64,000 nt of DNA from Heterohyrax brucei. Taxonomy: Eukaryota; Chordata; Mammalia; Hyracoidea; Procaviidae. Below are positions 12,701 to 22,045 of this stretch, piece by piece. The stretch spans positions 87,299,049-87,363,048 of the forward strand of contig CM053156.1 of NCBI GenBank assembly GCA_028571685.1. Reading direction: 5' to 3'. The notes under the pieces were generated by a model. It had not been told where the DNA came from. It made no database searches and saw nothing but the letters and a program-made list of their open reading frames with translations. Position 1 is the stretch's first letter, and each line of letters begins with the position of its first letter. Made by a program: the position numbers and the translations under genes.

Positions 12701-13395
12701 AGCTGAAGGTGTGGGACTGCTGGGGGATCCTGCTTCGGGAATGCTCGCGTTCTCCCCGCCCCCCTCGAGCTGCTCGGCAGCCCTCAGCTCTGCAGCTGGG
12801 ACAGAGGCTGAGGGAGGGCTGCTGAGACGACAGGGGGGATGGGAATGCGGTGGCTTTTTAAATGAATCTGCCTGAGTTCCGTTTATCTGAACCGTCCCCT
12901 AAAGAGGGGTGCCAGGGAGAGGGGGGGGTGCAAAAACCCCAGTGTCGGGGAACGGTGGCCACTGACAAAACACAAATCACTAAAATCAAATTAAGCTTTC
13001 GGAGGCTGGTGACGCCAGAAGCCAGCTCCAGGGCAGGTCGTGTCTGAAAACCTGCCCAGCCGTGGGGGGAGGGGGGGTGTTCTCCAGTGACGTCTTTAAT
13101 CCCCGAGTTCCAGAATAAGGAACAGAACATTTCCAGAAGCTTGACATCCCACATAGAGGTGGGCCGGACCCAGCTTCTTCCAGGCCTGCCTCTGTCCGGT
13201 GGCCTGGGGTCGGGCCCTGGGGTCACCCCTGCCTCAGTTGTCCCCCATGAAATATGAAGTAGCTGAGAGAGCCTTCCTCCTACCCCTTTCCAGCTCTGAA
13301 TCTGTCAGGCTGATTAAGGAAGCATGGGGTGGGGGAAGAGGCTTGCCAAACTGGACTGGGCTAAGGATTTTAACGTGAATGGAAAAGCAAAAGAA
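9774..13395. other. CpG-rich first part of the NESP55 intron
   Basis: The CpG island continues to about 11.4 kb with many short GC-rich frames in all directions, none of which has coding character. From about 11.5 kb composition becomes ordinary. There are no SINEs in this stretch. I see no exon that I can defend on either strand. Confidence 0.5.
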
Positions 13396-13728
13396 TAACC
13401 AAACTCCTTGCCATCGAGTCGATTCCAGCTTATAGTAACCCTACAGGACTGAGGGAAACCCTAGTGGCATAGTGGTTAAACGCTATGGTTGCTAAGCAGA
13501 AGGTCAGAAGTTTAAATCTGCCAGATGCTCCTTGGCAACTCTTTGGGGCAGTTCTCCTGTCTATAGGGCCGTGTGTCAGCATCGACTGGACGGCAGTAGG
13601 TTAGAGGTTTGGTACAGGACCGAGCAGAACTGCCCCCACAGAGTTTCCAGGGAGCAGCACCTGGTGGATTTGAACTGCTGACCTCTTGGTTCGCAGCTGT
13701 AGCTCTTAACGACTGTGCCGTCAGGGTC
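13396..13728 (-). mobile_element. AfroSINE (minus), split by a younger AfroSINE
   Basis: The 3' end of a minus-strand copy lies at 13396-13453 (CCATCGAGTCGATTCCAGC). Its body resumes at 13613 and runs to about 13728, ending in CTCTTAACGACTGTGCC. The gap is filled exactly by the plus-strand copy at 13454-13612. Confidence 0.9.
13454..13612 (+). mobile_element. AfroSINE (plus), nested insertion with target-site duplication
   Basis: A full-length plus copy runs from GGAAACCCTAGTGGCATAGT to a GGTTAGAGGTTT tail. It is flanked by TACAGGACTGAG (13442-13453) and TACAGGACCGAG (13613-13624), a 12-base target-site duplication with one difference. It is therefore younger than the element it interrupts. 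Confidence 0.93.
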
Positions 13729-16700
13729 ATGTCAATGGAGCCTTCCCCAAATTCCAAAGCTGAACAAATTATAAGCACCAGCTGTTTAGCAATCAGTTCT
13801 ATGTTGCTCCCAACAGGTGTGGGTTTTTTTTGCAGGGAGGGGAGGTGGTCAAACTTGCTTTTGACTTGTGGGCAACAGTGGCTTCCGGGGGGCAGGCTAC
13901 AGACAGCAGACTTCCTCTGTGGTGGGCCCCCGGGGAAGGGCAGAGCTAGGACTGAGAGCACATGAGTTGTGTGTCCCTCTGGGCTGCCCTCCCTCCCATC
14001 TCTGCGTCCGAACAGCCTCTCCATGCTCTGAGAGCAGACAGAGGGGAGCAGTACTGCAGAAAGCACCGCAGCATGGGGGCACAGGGGCTCGGGGGGTGAC
14101 GGCACCAGTGTCCAGTGTGGTGATCTGATGACACACCTTGAAAATGGCTCAGAGGCCTGAGTTGGTTATCCCACCTGAGACGTGCTTTTATCTCGTGGTT
14201 GCCCACATCCCTGTCCCCAGCCATGCCCCAGGGACCTTCTTTGTACTTTTTTCCCTAATGGAGTCCCTTTCCGTGGAATTCTCATCCCACAGCTGTCCAC
14301 ACACTCTGTATGTGTCTATGTCCTGTGGGCCCATGGGTGGGAGCCACGCCTCTCTGCCCAACCCCCTAGAGCCAATTCTGCCCCTGCTGCAAAGGCAGGG
14401 GATACAAAGCCAGGTGTTTTTAACTGGCTTCTATTAAATTAAGTGGTGACACTGCTCTCAACTTTCTGTTTTCACTGCTGGGGGGCACAGATTACAAGCT
14501 GAGTTTACTGAGTGGCTCATCTCCTAAGGTGAATCTCACTGCTGTCGGCCTTTTTCCTAAATCACACATTTCTCTCCAACATCCCCCCTCCCTCCCCAAC
14601 ACCTACACAGGCGGGGGGGGGGGTGGGGGCACTGGGAGGCGGGGGAGGGGGGCAGGGCACTGCCTAGAGAAGGCAGTAGCTGCAGGACCACCGTCACCTG
14701 TGGAAGGCACTCAGCCAGCGGATGGCATCACAACCCCCCCCCCACAAGCTCCCTCTCCCTCCTTAACACAGTGGGGGGTGGGGGCAGTGCTGGTCCATCC
14801 CAGTGTCCCATGGGGACACAGGTTGTGGGCTGGTTTTAGGGAAAGTAGCTTACAGACCAGGAGAGAATAAGGCTGGCTGAGGGTGGGTGGTGGCAGACTG
14901 GGGGGCAGGAAGGGCAAAGCTGGGTCACTTGAAGACCCACAGAAGAGAAGGTGTAGGGGATCGCAGAAAAAGTGGTATGACTTGGGCCAAAGGACAGAAC
15001 CTTCTGGAAGATTCCCAGATGCGAGCAACACTAAGCCAGGAGATGGTTGAGGAGAGAAGTCTGCAGGAGGAGAAGGCTGGGGAGACCAGGCCTCGGAGAG
15101 GCTTGAGGCCTTCTCAGATACCCCAAGGGCTGTGCCGTAGACAGCAGGGTCGGGGGGACAGGGACACAGGTGACAGACAGCTTCTGTGACAGTCAGTGCT
15201 GGCGCGGCAGGGTCACTGGAGGGACCTCAGAGTCCCTCACAGACTCCTCATCCAACAAGAGCACATGACATGGCATGCTTTCCTGCCAGCGCCCCTCAAC
15301 TGCTCCAGCCCAAACAGAACAGCTGAAAATCCCACACAGCCTACTTAAGGGTCCAGATCCCAAACCTGGGATTTCAGGGCAGAGAAAGGCTGCTTTGGGG
15401 GGACCTGCCCACCCTGCCCTGAAACTGGAGCGGTGCTGGGGGAGGGGAGAGGCCACAGATGGAGGGCTTACTGGAAAATATGCCCCCCACCTCCCTACCC
15501 TCCCACCCCAGCCCCAGCACAGCTGCTTTCCGTTGCTGCCTCCATTAGATTAGCTAGGAGAACACACTGGGTGACTGCGGCTGTGCTGCTCAGTGGGTGC
15601 AGCCGACCTCGCCCTTCAGTTCAAACCCTGATGCCCAGAACCTCCTTCGGTCCCTGGAATTACCCTAAATTACAGAAATTCTCAAATCAGGGCCCCCCAA
15701 AGCCAAATTTATCTTCTGAGGCCCCCTCTCTGAGGCCCCCTCTCTGAGGCCCCCTCCCAGCCCCCACGCCCGTGTCCGTCTGAGTCCCCCTTCTGATTGG
15801 GCTGTTTGTGCTGCTCGCCATCCCTGCAATGGGCACCTACTGCCCCCCCACCCCGGCAAGTCATCTCACACCCCGGATCTGCAGACAACAGGCCACCGGG
15901 TGGCAGGGACACCTGATGAAAGCAGGAGGTGGCAACCCTTTCAAGAAAGGGGCTGAAGGGAGGGGTGTCAGCTCCAGGGGGGGTGACTGTGAGCTCGGGG
16001 TCTCTGGGCAGATGGCATCCCCCACCAGCCCCAGGCCCCTGCTCTGAGCCTTGGCCCTGCCTCAGCACCTAGCCCTGGCTCTCGCCGCCTCGGGTGGCAG
16101 CCTCTTTCTCGTCGCTGGCGTCTGCCGGCAACAGCCTGGTCACGCAGCCCCTCCTGCAGAACGGCAGGCTGCTGCTGTCTCCACCAGCCCTGGCTGGCAC
16201 CGAGACGCTGGGAGGCAGAGGACGGAGCCGCGCGTCCTAATTGAACAGTAATTAATAGAACAGCTTCAGAGCCGTATTGCTCCTCAGTCAGCACTCAGAA
16301 GCCATTTGTCACTGGGAGGCTAGGAGGTTTAACGGTCGGCTCTGTTCTCTCTCCTGCATCCTCTCCTTTCTGCTTCTGCCTGCTCCTCATCTGAAACTCC
16401 CTGAATGACAAGGCTCCCAGCACAGGGGGCCATGCAGAGGCCCCCGCGCTGCCAGGGCAGAGGAAACCAACGCCTCAAAGACTGTTTTTCCTGGTCTCTG
16501 TGCCCTCCTCCCTTCCTCCCCTCCGCCCTGCCTCCCTCCCCTCCCTCTCCAGGGACCCCCTCCCACTCTGCTGTCTCTAGGATACAGGGATGAATTAAGA
16601 CCGTTTCAAGCAGCTACTTAAAATGCGGATGTACCTTGTGATTTTGGCAGTGAGCAAGAATCCCAAGATGTAAGGAGGAATACAATCACTTGTTGATTAT

Positions 16701-17767
16701 CGTGTGTGCTGTCGTGGTGGAGGGCAGAGTGTCAGCAAGACAGTGTGTTGGACGTCCGGGGCCACTGAGGAGTGGGCTTCACCCCTGCAGGTGTAAGTGG
16801 CATGGTCTGATGGTCAGCTGTGAAAAAGGGAGCTCTTTCTGTTTGGGGTGACTTGTTTACCACAAGCTGATCTGCTACCTGTGGTTTCCGGATCATCTGG
16901 GTGACAGGCAGACTGTCGTCAGAAACACAGAAGACCAGAAACTGCATTTCCCATTCTCTCTTTGACTCAGGAAGGGTAGAAAAACACAGAAAAACCCATC
17001 GCTTCTAAGCAGTCAGGTATAAGCCATTTTCCGGAGGCCAGCATCCAGGCTTGAGGGCCAGTGCGTCCCTCCTCTCAGCTGACATGCCATCCTGTTCCAG
17101 CCCCTCACTCTGGGACAAGGGCCCAGACCCTGGCACACAGCATCCCCTCACCGCCCCTCACCCACCGTCAGGGCCCCTCAGCTTGCCTGTCTACGCCCTC
17201 CCCCTCACAGCTGACCCTCCTTCCTCATTCTGGCTCCCTTCCTCCTCCATCTGCAGCCTCTCCGGATGGAAATCCAGCTACAACTGGAAAACATCTGATG
17301 TTCAAGGTACTTACAGAACCCTAACAGTGGATTTTGAAAACTACGCCCCTCACGGGCCTGGGACCTGGGCAAGGCTGCCCATCTGGGCACAGCCCAGACC
17401 ACCAGGTGAACCCCGTCACCCCTCAGCTGCTTCTACAGCTCTTACCATGCTGGGCTTTGCAGGTCCCTGTGGCTGGGTCACCCACCTGCTCACACATCTG
17501 GCCATCCCTCAGGGTCTGGGGTGGAACCCCACTGTTGATCTGTTGGGGGCACTGCACTCTGAACCCCACTCACCCAAGAGATTTGGGGTTTTCAGCTTCT
17601 GGTAGGCAGTCACTGCAAAAATCAACAAGAGCAGAAAGAAAGGGGAACAGTGGGGTTACTAGATCCTGGGGTGCCTTCCCCCTGGCCCTCCTTTGCCTGG
17701 GAAGGGTGGTCCCTTCCTAGGCTGCAGCATCAGCTCCTGGCCAGCAGCAGCCCCCTGACTCACAGTG
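13729..17767. other. NESP55 intron, low in features
   Basis: No gene is supported. At 14609-14660 there is a G-run-rich, quadruplex-prone stretch. At 15715-15757 a roughly 17-base unit (TCTGAGGCCCCC core) is repeated three times. A small AT-rich stretch at 16235-16290 (AATTGAACAGTAATTAATAG) contrasts with its GC-rich neighbours. Confidence 0.5.
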
Positions 17768-17900
17768 CCCCTGGCACCATCTGGAAACGGTTTGGGTTGC
17801 TCCGACTAAGGGGATGCTACTGGCATCTAGTGGGTAGAGGCCAGGGATGCGGCTCAGCATCCCTGCCACAGTGCAGACAGCAGTCGCCACAGCCGGCGTC
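17768..17900 (+). mobile_element. MER5A (hAT-Charlie non-autonomous DNA transposon) fragment
   Basis: The block TGCTACTGGCATCTAGTGGG followed by TAGAGGCCAGGGATGC and a CAGCATCC...CACAGTGCA continuation matches the MER5A consensus as remembered. The orientation is plus and both termini are missing or diverged. Confidence 0.8.
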
Positions 17901-19499
17901 CCCAGCCCAGATGGCAGCAGCACAGAGGCTGAGACCCCCCCCATCTGGATTCCACCTGCTGACTCGCTCGGAAGCCCCCCGGTGAGCTCCCGCCAGCCCC
18001 CTCCCTGCAGCCGCTGCTCTCTGCTGCTCTCTCCTGTACCGCTCCCCCCGTTTCTCATCTCTCCTGTTTCTCTCCGTTGCCTCCCATTCTGCTCTGTTTG
18101 AGAGTCTATCAGCAGACAGATTTCCCCCGTGGACAGGTTGATCGTACCCAGTAATTTTATCTCCCAACAAGAATGAGCGTTCACATGTATTGAGGGTCTT
18201 TCTTCTCCCTTTCAGACCCACCTTCCCAAATAATGAGCTCTGAAGACTGCCAACAGCCAGCCCATCGCCCTGCCTTCCCAGCTGCCCTGTCTAGAACTAA
18301 AGGACCTCAGGCACCCCTCCCACCCCCACTCCCTGTCTCCCCCCAGGGTCCTGCCATTCAGGCGTCAGTCTTTGCCCTCCCCCTTGCACCCTTGTCCCAT
18401 AAGTACTGCCTGGTTCTTTGAGATCCCTCGAGTCCGCTCACTCTGCTTTCCTGCCCCTTTCACCACACCTAGGCCACTCCAGGGAAGGTTCCCACCAGCC
18501 CCCCCTTTTTATATACATCACCCCTTGTTCCTTTCCCTGTTCTCTTCAGCAGGGCTACCTCAATTGTTCCTAAAACTGGGCTCAAAGCAGCCCTTTGTAG
18601 TACAAAAGAAACTTGGAGCGCTTTCTCCATTTCTGACCTCCCTGCCCGGTCAGCCTTGGCTTCCTCACAAACCCCATCCCATTCTCTCCTCTCTGTCGCT
18701 GCTCCAAAGGCCAGCTAAGATGGCCCGCATCCAACCGGGCCGCGTCCGCGTGTCCTGCCCCTGGGTCCTTTGTCCCCGGTAGGCTCAACCTCCTCCCACT
18801 GCCCTTCACAGCCAAGATGGCTCTTCTCCATGGGGCCCCACTGAGAACGCGGCTTCCTCCATGAAGACTCCCAGGGTCCCGCAACTGGCGATCACTTCTC
18901 TCCTTTTCCTGTTGCTCTACTCTTTGGGAGAAAGGACTGGGAGCAGCCCAATCCATGTTTCCCTCCCCCCCACCCCCACCTGGCTTGAAAATAGGCTCCC
19001 GTGGCAAAGACTCAAGTTAACCCCAAAGGGTACTGGACAAAGAGGGCCCACAGGCCCCTGGGCATGCTGAACAAAGAGGCTCAGTAACCCACCCTCGATG
19101 GGCGGCACCTTGGGAAAGAGATCCCAAGTTTGTGCCGACCCAAGTGGGGTACGCTGAGCGGAGACCATCTGGGAGCAAGCTGCCAGGAGGTTCCCAGGGG
19201 CAGCGGACGCTCCAACCCCGGCGTCTACTGACCTTCCACCGCTGCGGATCTCAGCCCCCGGGGCCTCAACTCCTCATCCCTCTGGGCTGCGGCACTGTGT
19301 CGGTGTCAGGCTCCTGGCCCCCAACTTCAAGGCCCGAGAATCTTCACCCTCCTGCCCTCGCCCCAGCGGCGGCCTCTAGTGTTGGAGAAGCTCGCCCCCC
19401 GTCATCTGGGTGACCAAGGGTTGGCCCCTGGGGCCCCTGACCTCCCCACCCATTCTCTTATGACCTGTGGAATCAGAGACAGTGACCCCAAGGTGCCAG
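17901..19499. other. Intronic stretch left of the GNAS-AS1 promoter, with two YY1-like sites
   Basis: No gene is supported. Identical AAGATGGC motifs lie at 18717-18724 and 18814-18821 in the same orientation, 97 bases apart. YY1 motifs have been reported just inside the Nespas unit in mouse, and these sites would lie just inside GNAS-AS1 here. Functional status is unknown. Confidence 0.45.
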
Positions 19500-19759
19500 G
19501 CGGCCTCGTGGCGTCTCGGGTCTAGCCGCCATGTACCCGCCCAACCACCAGCGCCTGCCTGCCACCCCAGCAGGCCAACTTCTTGGGGCGTTCCAACGCG
19601 GCGCCCCCTGTTGGACCTCCCCCTCATATCCGGTTTCCGGTCCGAGGCCCCCTGCTTATTCGCCAGGCAACCTTGATTGGCGTGACCCCAGCCCAATGGC
19701 TGACCCGGCGCTGGGGTCGCAGGGGGAGAGCGTTGGCCATTGGGACCTGGGTGACCTCT

Positions 19760-19825
19760 GCAGTGGCTGCCCAAGTGGTTAAGGCGTTGCATGTTGAGGT
19801 AATTGGCCAAAGTTTGAACCAAAGT
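19760..19825 (+). repeat. tRNA-Ser-like relic
   Basis: The stretch contains AAGTGGTTAAGGCGTTG, the D-arm and A-box of vertebrate tRNA-Ser apart from small changes. An anticodon-like loop with TTGA and a degenerate B-box (AGTTTGAACC at 19811-19820) follow at the expected distances. The variable and T arms do not fold well, so this is not an active tRNA gene. It differs from the AfroSINE head. It may be an old tRNA pseudogene or the head of a different SINE. Confidence 0.5.
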
Positions 19826-19998
19826 TCAGTGATGGCACTTGGAAGTGTGTACACCCATAAGGCGGAGTGGACGCGTCCTTGGGGACCCCCGAACGTTACT
19901 CAGGTGTCCGACTTGGTGAACTTTCGTCCACCCTTCCAGTCACGTGGTTGGTGGGTGGTGGATGCGGCGAGTGGGGTGCACTGATGCATGCGGCCGTG

Positions 19999-20126
19999 GT
20001 ACCTTCGCTCTTAGAAGGGTACATACATCATACTTAACAGGATGGGACCGCGCTGTGGTTCGCCTGCCGTGGCTCGTGGATACAACGAACCCAGTGGTGC
20101 ACCCTATTGCGTAGCCCATCCTGTTA
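19999..20126. other. Two adjacent hairpin-forming inverted repeats
   Basis: The first hairpin is 19999-20022, with arms GTACCTTC and GAAGGGTAC (one bulge). The second is larger, with perfect 12-base arms TAACAGGATGGG (20035-20046) and CCCATCCTGTTA (20115-20126). Inside it a second stem pairs CTGTGGTTCG (20053-20062) with CGAACCCAG (20086-20094). No known RNA family is recognised. Confidence 0.6.
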
Positions 20127-20270
20127 CCAGTCATCCGGCCATCCCTCTGCCCTGGTTAACCAGACCAGGTGACCCCTCTGTCCCCCCCCCAACAACCACA
20201 GCCAAGCTGCTCTGCCCTTAAAGTTGGTTCGCACTCCGTGTCGCCCGCCGGTGAAACCGCTCTGATACCC

Positions 20271-20339
20271 GCTGGCGGGGCTTTACGTGACCGGCGAGTA
20301 ACAATTTGCGCCACGGATTCAAATCCCTGCGACGCCGGC
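20271..20339 (+). repeat. Second tRNA-like segment
   Basis: A 69-base segment is closed by a 7-base-pair end stem (GCTGGCG with CGCCGGC, one G-U pair). It carries a B-box-like GGATTCAAATCCC at 20315-20327 and a possible inner GGCG/CGCC stem. The A-box is not recognisable. I consider it a tRNA-derived relic and not a functional gene. Confidence 0.35.
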
Positions 20340-20480
20340 AGCCCTAGCCCAGTATGTGTGCCGGTGCTGAGCCCACTCAGGTGGTATATTTCCCTGTGCC
20401 CACACGGAACCCATCGTGCGCTTTGGCAACGGGAGCGCAGCTTGCGCTACTGAGTTTGTGGCCGGGCTTGGTGCCACCTA

Positions 20481-22045
20481 AGCGGGCTCTCTAGCCATAG
20501 AAAAGTAAAACGACCAGCCCGGGAGACCCGTAGCAAGAGACAGGCTGGCAGGAAGTTGGAGGGGGGTTACAGGGGATTGGAGGGGCTGACAGGTCCTGCA
20601 GCCAGCACCCCAGTAAAAGATCTGCGCGCCTCTGCGGGCGCAGCACACGCAGTGGATGGGATCTGGCGCCAGTGCGCACAAGGTCCAGGCTAAGACCACT
20701 CCAGACTGCCCTTAAACCCCAACCCATATCTCCTTTCTTTCTTTCCCAAAATGGTAGAATTAGCGAAAATCTGAGGCCTGCGTTTCACGGGGGTGGGGGG
20801 GGTGGGGGGGGTCTTCCTGCGTGCTTGGTGCCTCCTGGGTTGGTGCCGCGGCGGCGATGTCTGGGGATTTTAACCGGGTCTCAGCGACGCGCACCTGAGA
20901 CCCTCATATTCCGCTGCATCACGGTACGCAGAAACGGGGGGTGGGGGCAGAGACCCCTGCCGGCACTGCCCTAGACCACTACAGAGACCCTCAGTATGTG
21001 GGGGGGCACGGGGGACATTGAAATGCTTTGTGAAAACCAGCCTCGGCAAGCGGTAAACAGAAGCAATCAGAAAAGTGCCCTACGACGTTTTAAAAATGCC
21101 AGCTCGCAGCAGCAGCTCCTCGCCGCTGCCTCCTCTCGGCCTCTCCCCCCCTCTCCCCCCCTCCTCCCCCCTCCCCCCGCCCCCGCGGTGGGCTCACGAC
21201 CACCTGTCGCATCGTTGCGCAGCATATCCGTGCCCACCTTCCCCGCTGCCCGAAGCCTTGCGCTTGAAAAAATAGAGCCGTTTTGAATCCGGGCTGGCGG
21301 GGCCGGGGGGCTGCGGCAGACGGGTTTCGGGGGTATCTGGGGTGATGGAAGCTTCCCGCAGTCCCCCCTCCCACCGGAGAGGAGTCGTTGGGTCCGGGAG
21401 GGAGGGTTTCAGCTCCTGCGCTCCGCCAGCCCGGGGCCCACGTCTTGCATCACGTGGGCTGCAACGCAGGCAGCTCGCTCTCTCTCTGGCCGAGAGAGCT
21501 AGAGAGCGGCGGCAGGAGGAGGACTCCCAGCCAGTCCGGGAGCGCAGAGGCAGGAGCTGAGACGTCCCTGCGAGGCTGCGCTCTCCGGCCCCCTACCCAA
21601 ACCCCGGCTCCGCGGGCGCCTCCAGCCGGCTCCGGAAGACTGCCTGGCCCTCCGACCAGCATCCCCTGGCGGCGGCGAGACGGTACTGCGGGCGGGCATC
21701 GAGCCGAATCGGCGCGCTCCTTGAGCCCCGCCCTGCGGGGCTGGGTGGCCGCTGAGACCGCGGGGGGGTGCTAGAAGAGACGAGGGGGGAGAGCCGGGTG
21801 GCCGCCTGGGGCGATAGAGCGTGGCGGGGAAGCGCCGCGGCGGCACCGACAGCGGCAGACCTGCTCCTGCACCTGCCTGGGTCTTGAGGCTCTGAACAGC
21901 CAGGGCTCAGAGGTTGGACTGTGAGGTTGGAGAACCCCCCCAGGGGCTACCTTGATTTTTTTCCAAATTTTTTTTTCACCCTAGTTCGGTTGGGTGCTCC
22001 GTCCTACGGGGCCCCAAAATTATTATCAGAAACCGCCACCGTGTT
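20481..22045 (+). promoter_or_regulatory. XLalphas promoter region and 5' UTR
   Basis: A dense CpG island with pyrimidine tracts (21130-21185) and CT/AG-rich runs (21475-21510) leads into the XLalphas exon. No TATA box is obvious. A run of nine T followed by CACCCTAG ends at 21984 and resembles a 3' splice acceptor 61 bases before the start codon, so a separate leader exon is possible. In mammals this promoter is active on the paternal allele. Confidence 0.6.

Larger units (their letters stand above)
1..19750 (-). ncRNA. GNAS-AS1: GNAS-AS1 (NESPAS) antisense transcription unit, extent inferred
   Basis: GNAS-AS1 is a spliced, non-coding, paternally expressed transcript known in human and mouse. 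It starts about 2-2.5 kb upstream of the XLalphas start codon and runs antisense across the NESP55 exon. Measured from the XLalphas ATG at 22046, the start would fall near 19.6-19.8 kb. That is where this window has a CpG-rich stretch with three ATTGG motifs, which read as CCAAT on the minus strand (19676, 19739, 19802), and a CTCF-like site. I could not identify exon boundaries, so the coordinates mark the expected span only. The human 3' end lies well upstream of NESP55, so the unit probably continues past the left edge of the window. Confidence 0.5.
19500..20480 (-). promoter_or_regulatory. Putative GNAS-AS1 promoter region
   Basis: The location, about 2-2.5 kb upstream of the XLalphas ATG, fits the GNAS-AS1 start in human. 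The stretch has ATTGG motifs at 19676, 19739 and 19802 (CCAAT on the minus strand), one plus-strand CCAAT at 19693, and an ETS-like CCGGTTTCCGG at about 19630-19640. A CTCF-like core, CGGCGCCCCCTGTTGG, lies at 19599-19614. In mouse the Nespas/Gnasxl promoter region is a maternally methylated germline DMR. No transcription start can be assigned by eye. Confidence 0.55.

Noticed and set aside
17051..17605. 184-codon frame and a possible small exon at 17256-17306
   Set aside because: The acceptor and donor motifs (CTGCAG and AAG/GTACTT) are on the + strand inside the NESP55 intron and are only moderately good; the frame shows no protein-like conservation signal that I can judge.
19289..21857. 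ZFP57-type hexamers TGCCGC/GCGGCA at 19289, 20844, 21313, 21840 and 21852
   Set aside because: Five hits in 2.6 kb of GC-rich DNA on both strands is close to chance expectation, so the motif count alone is no evidence for an imprinting control site.
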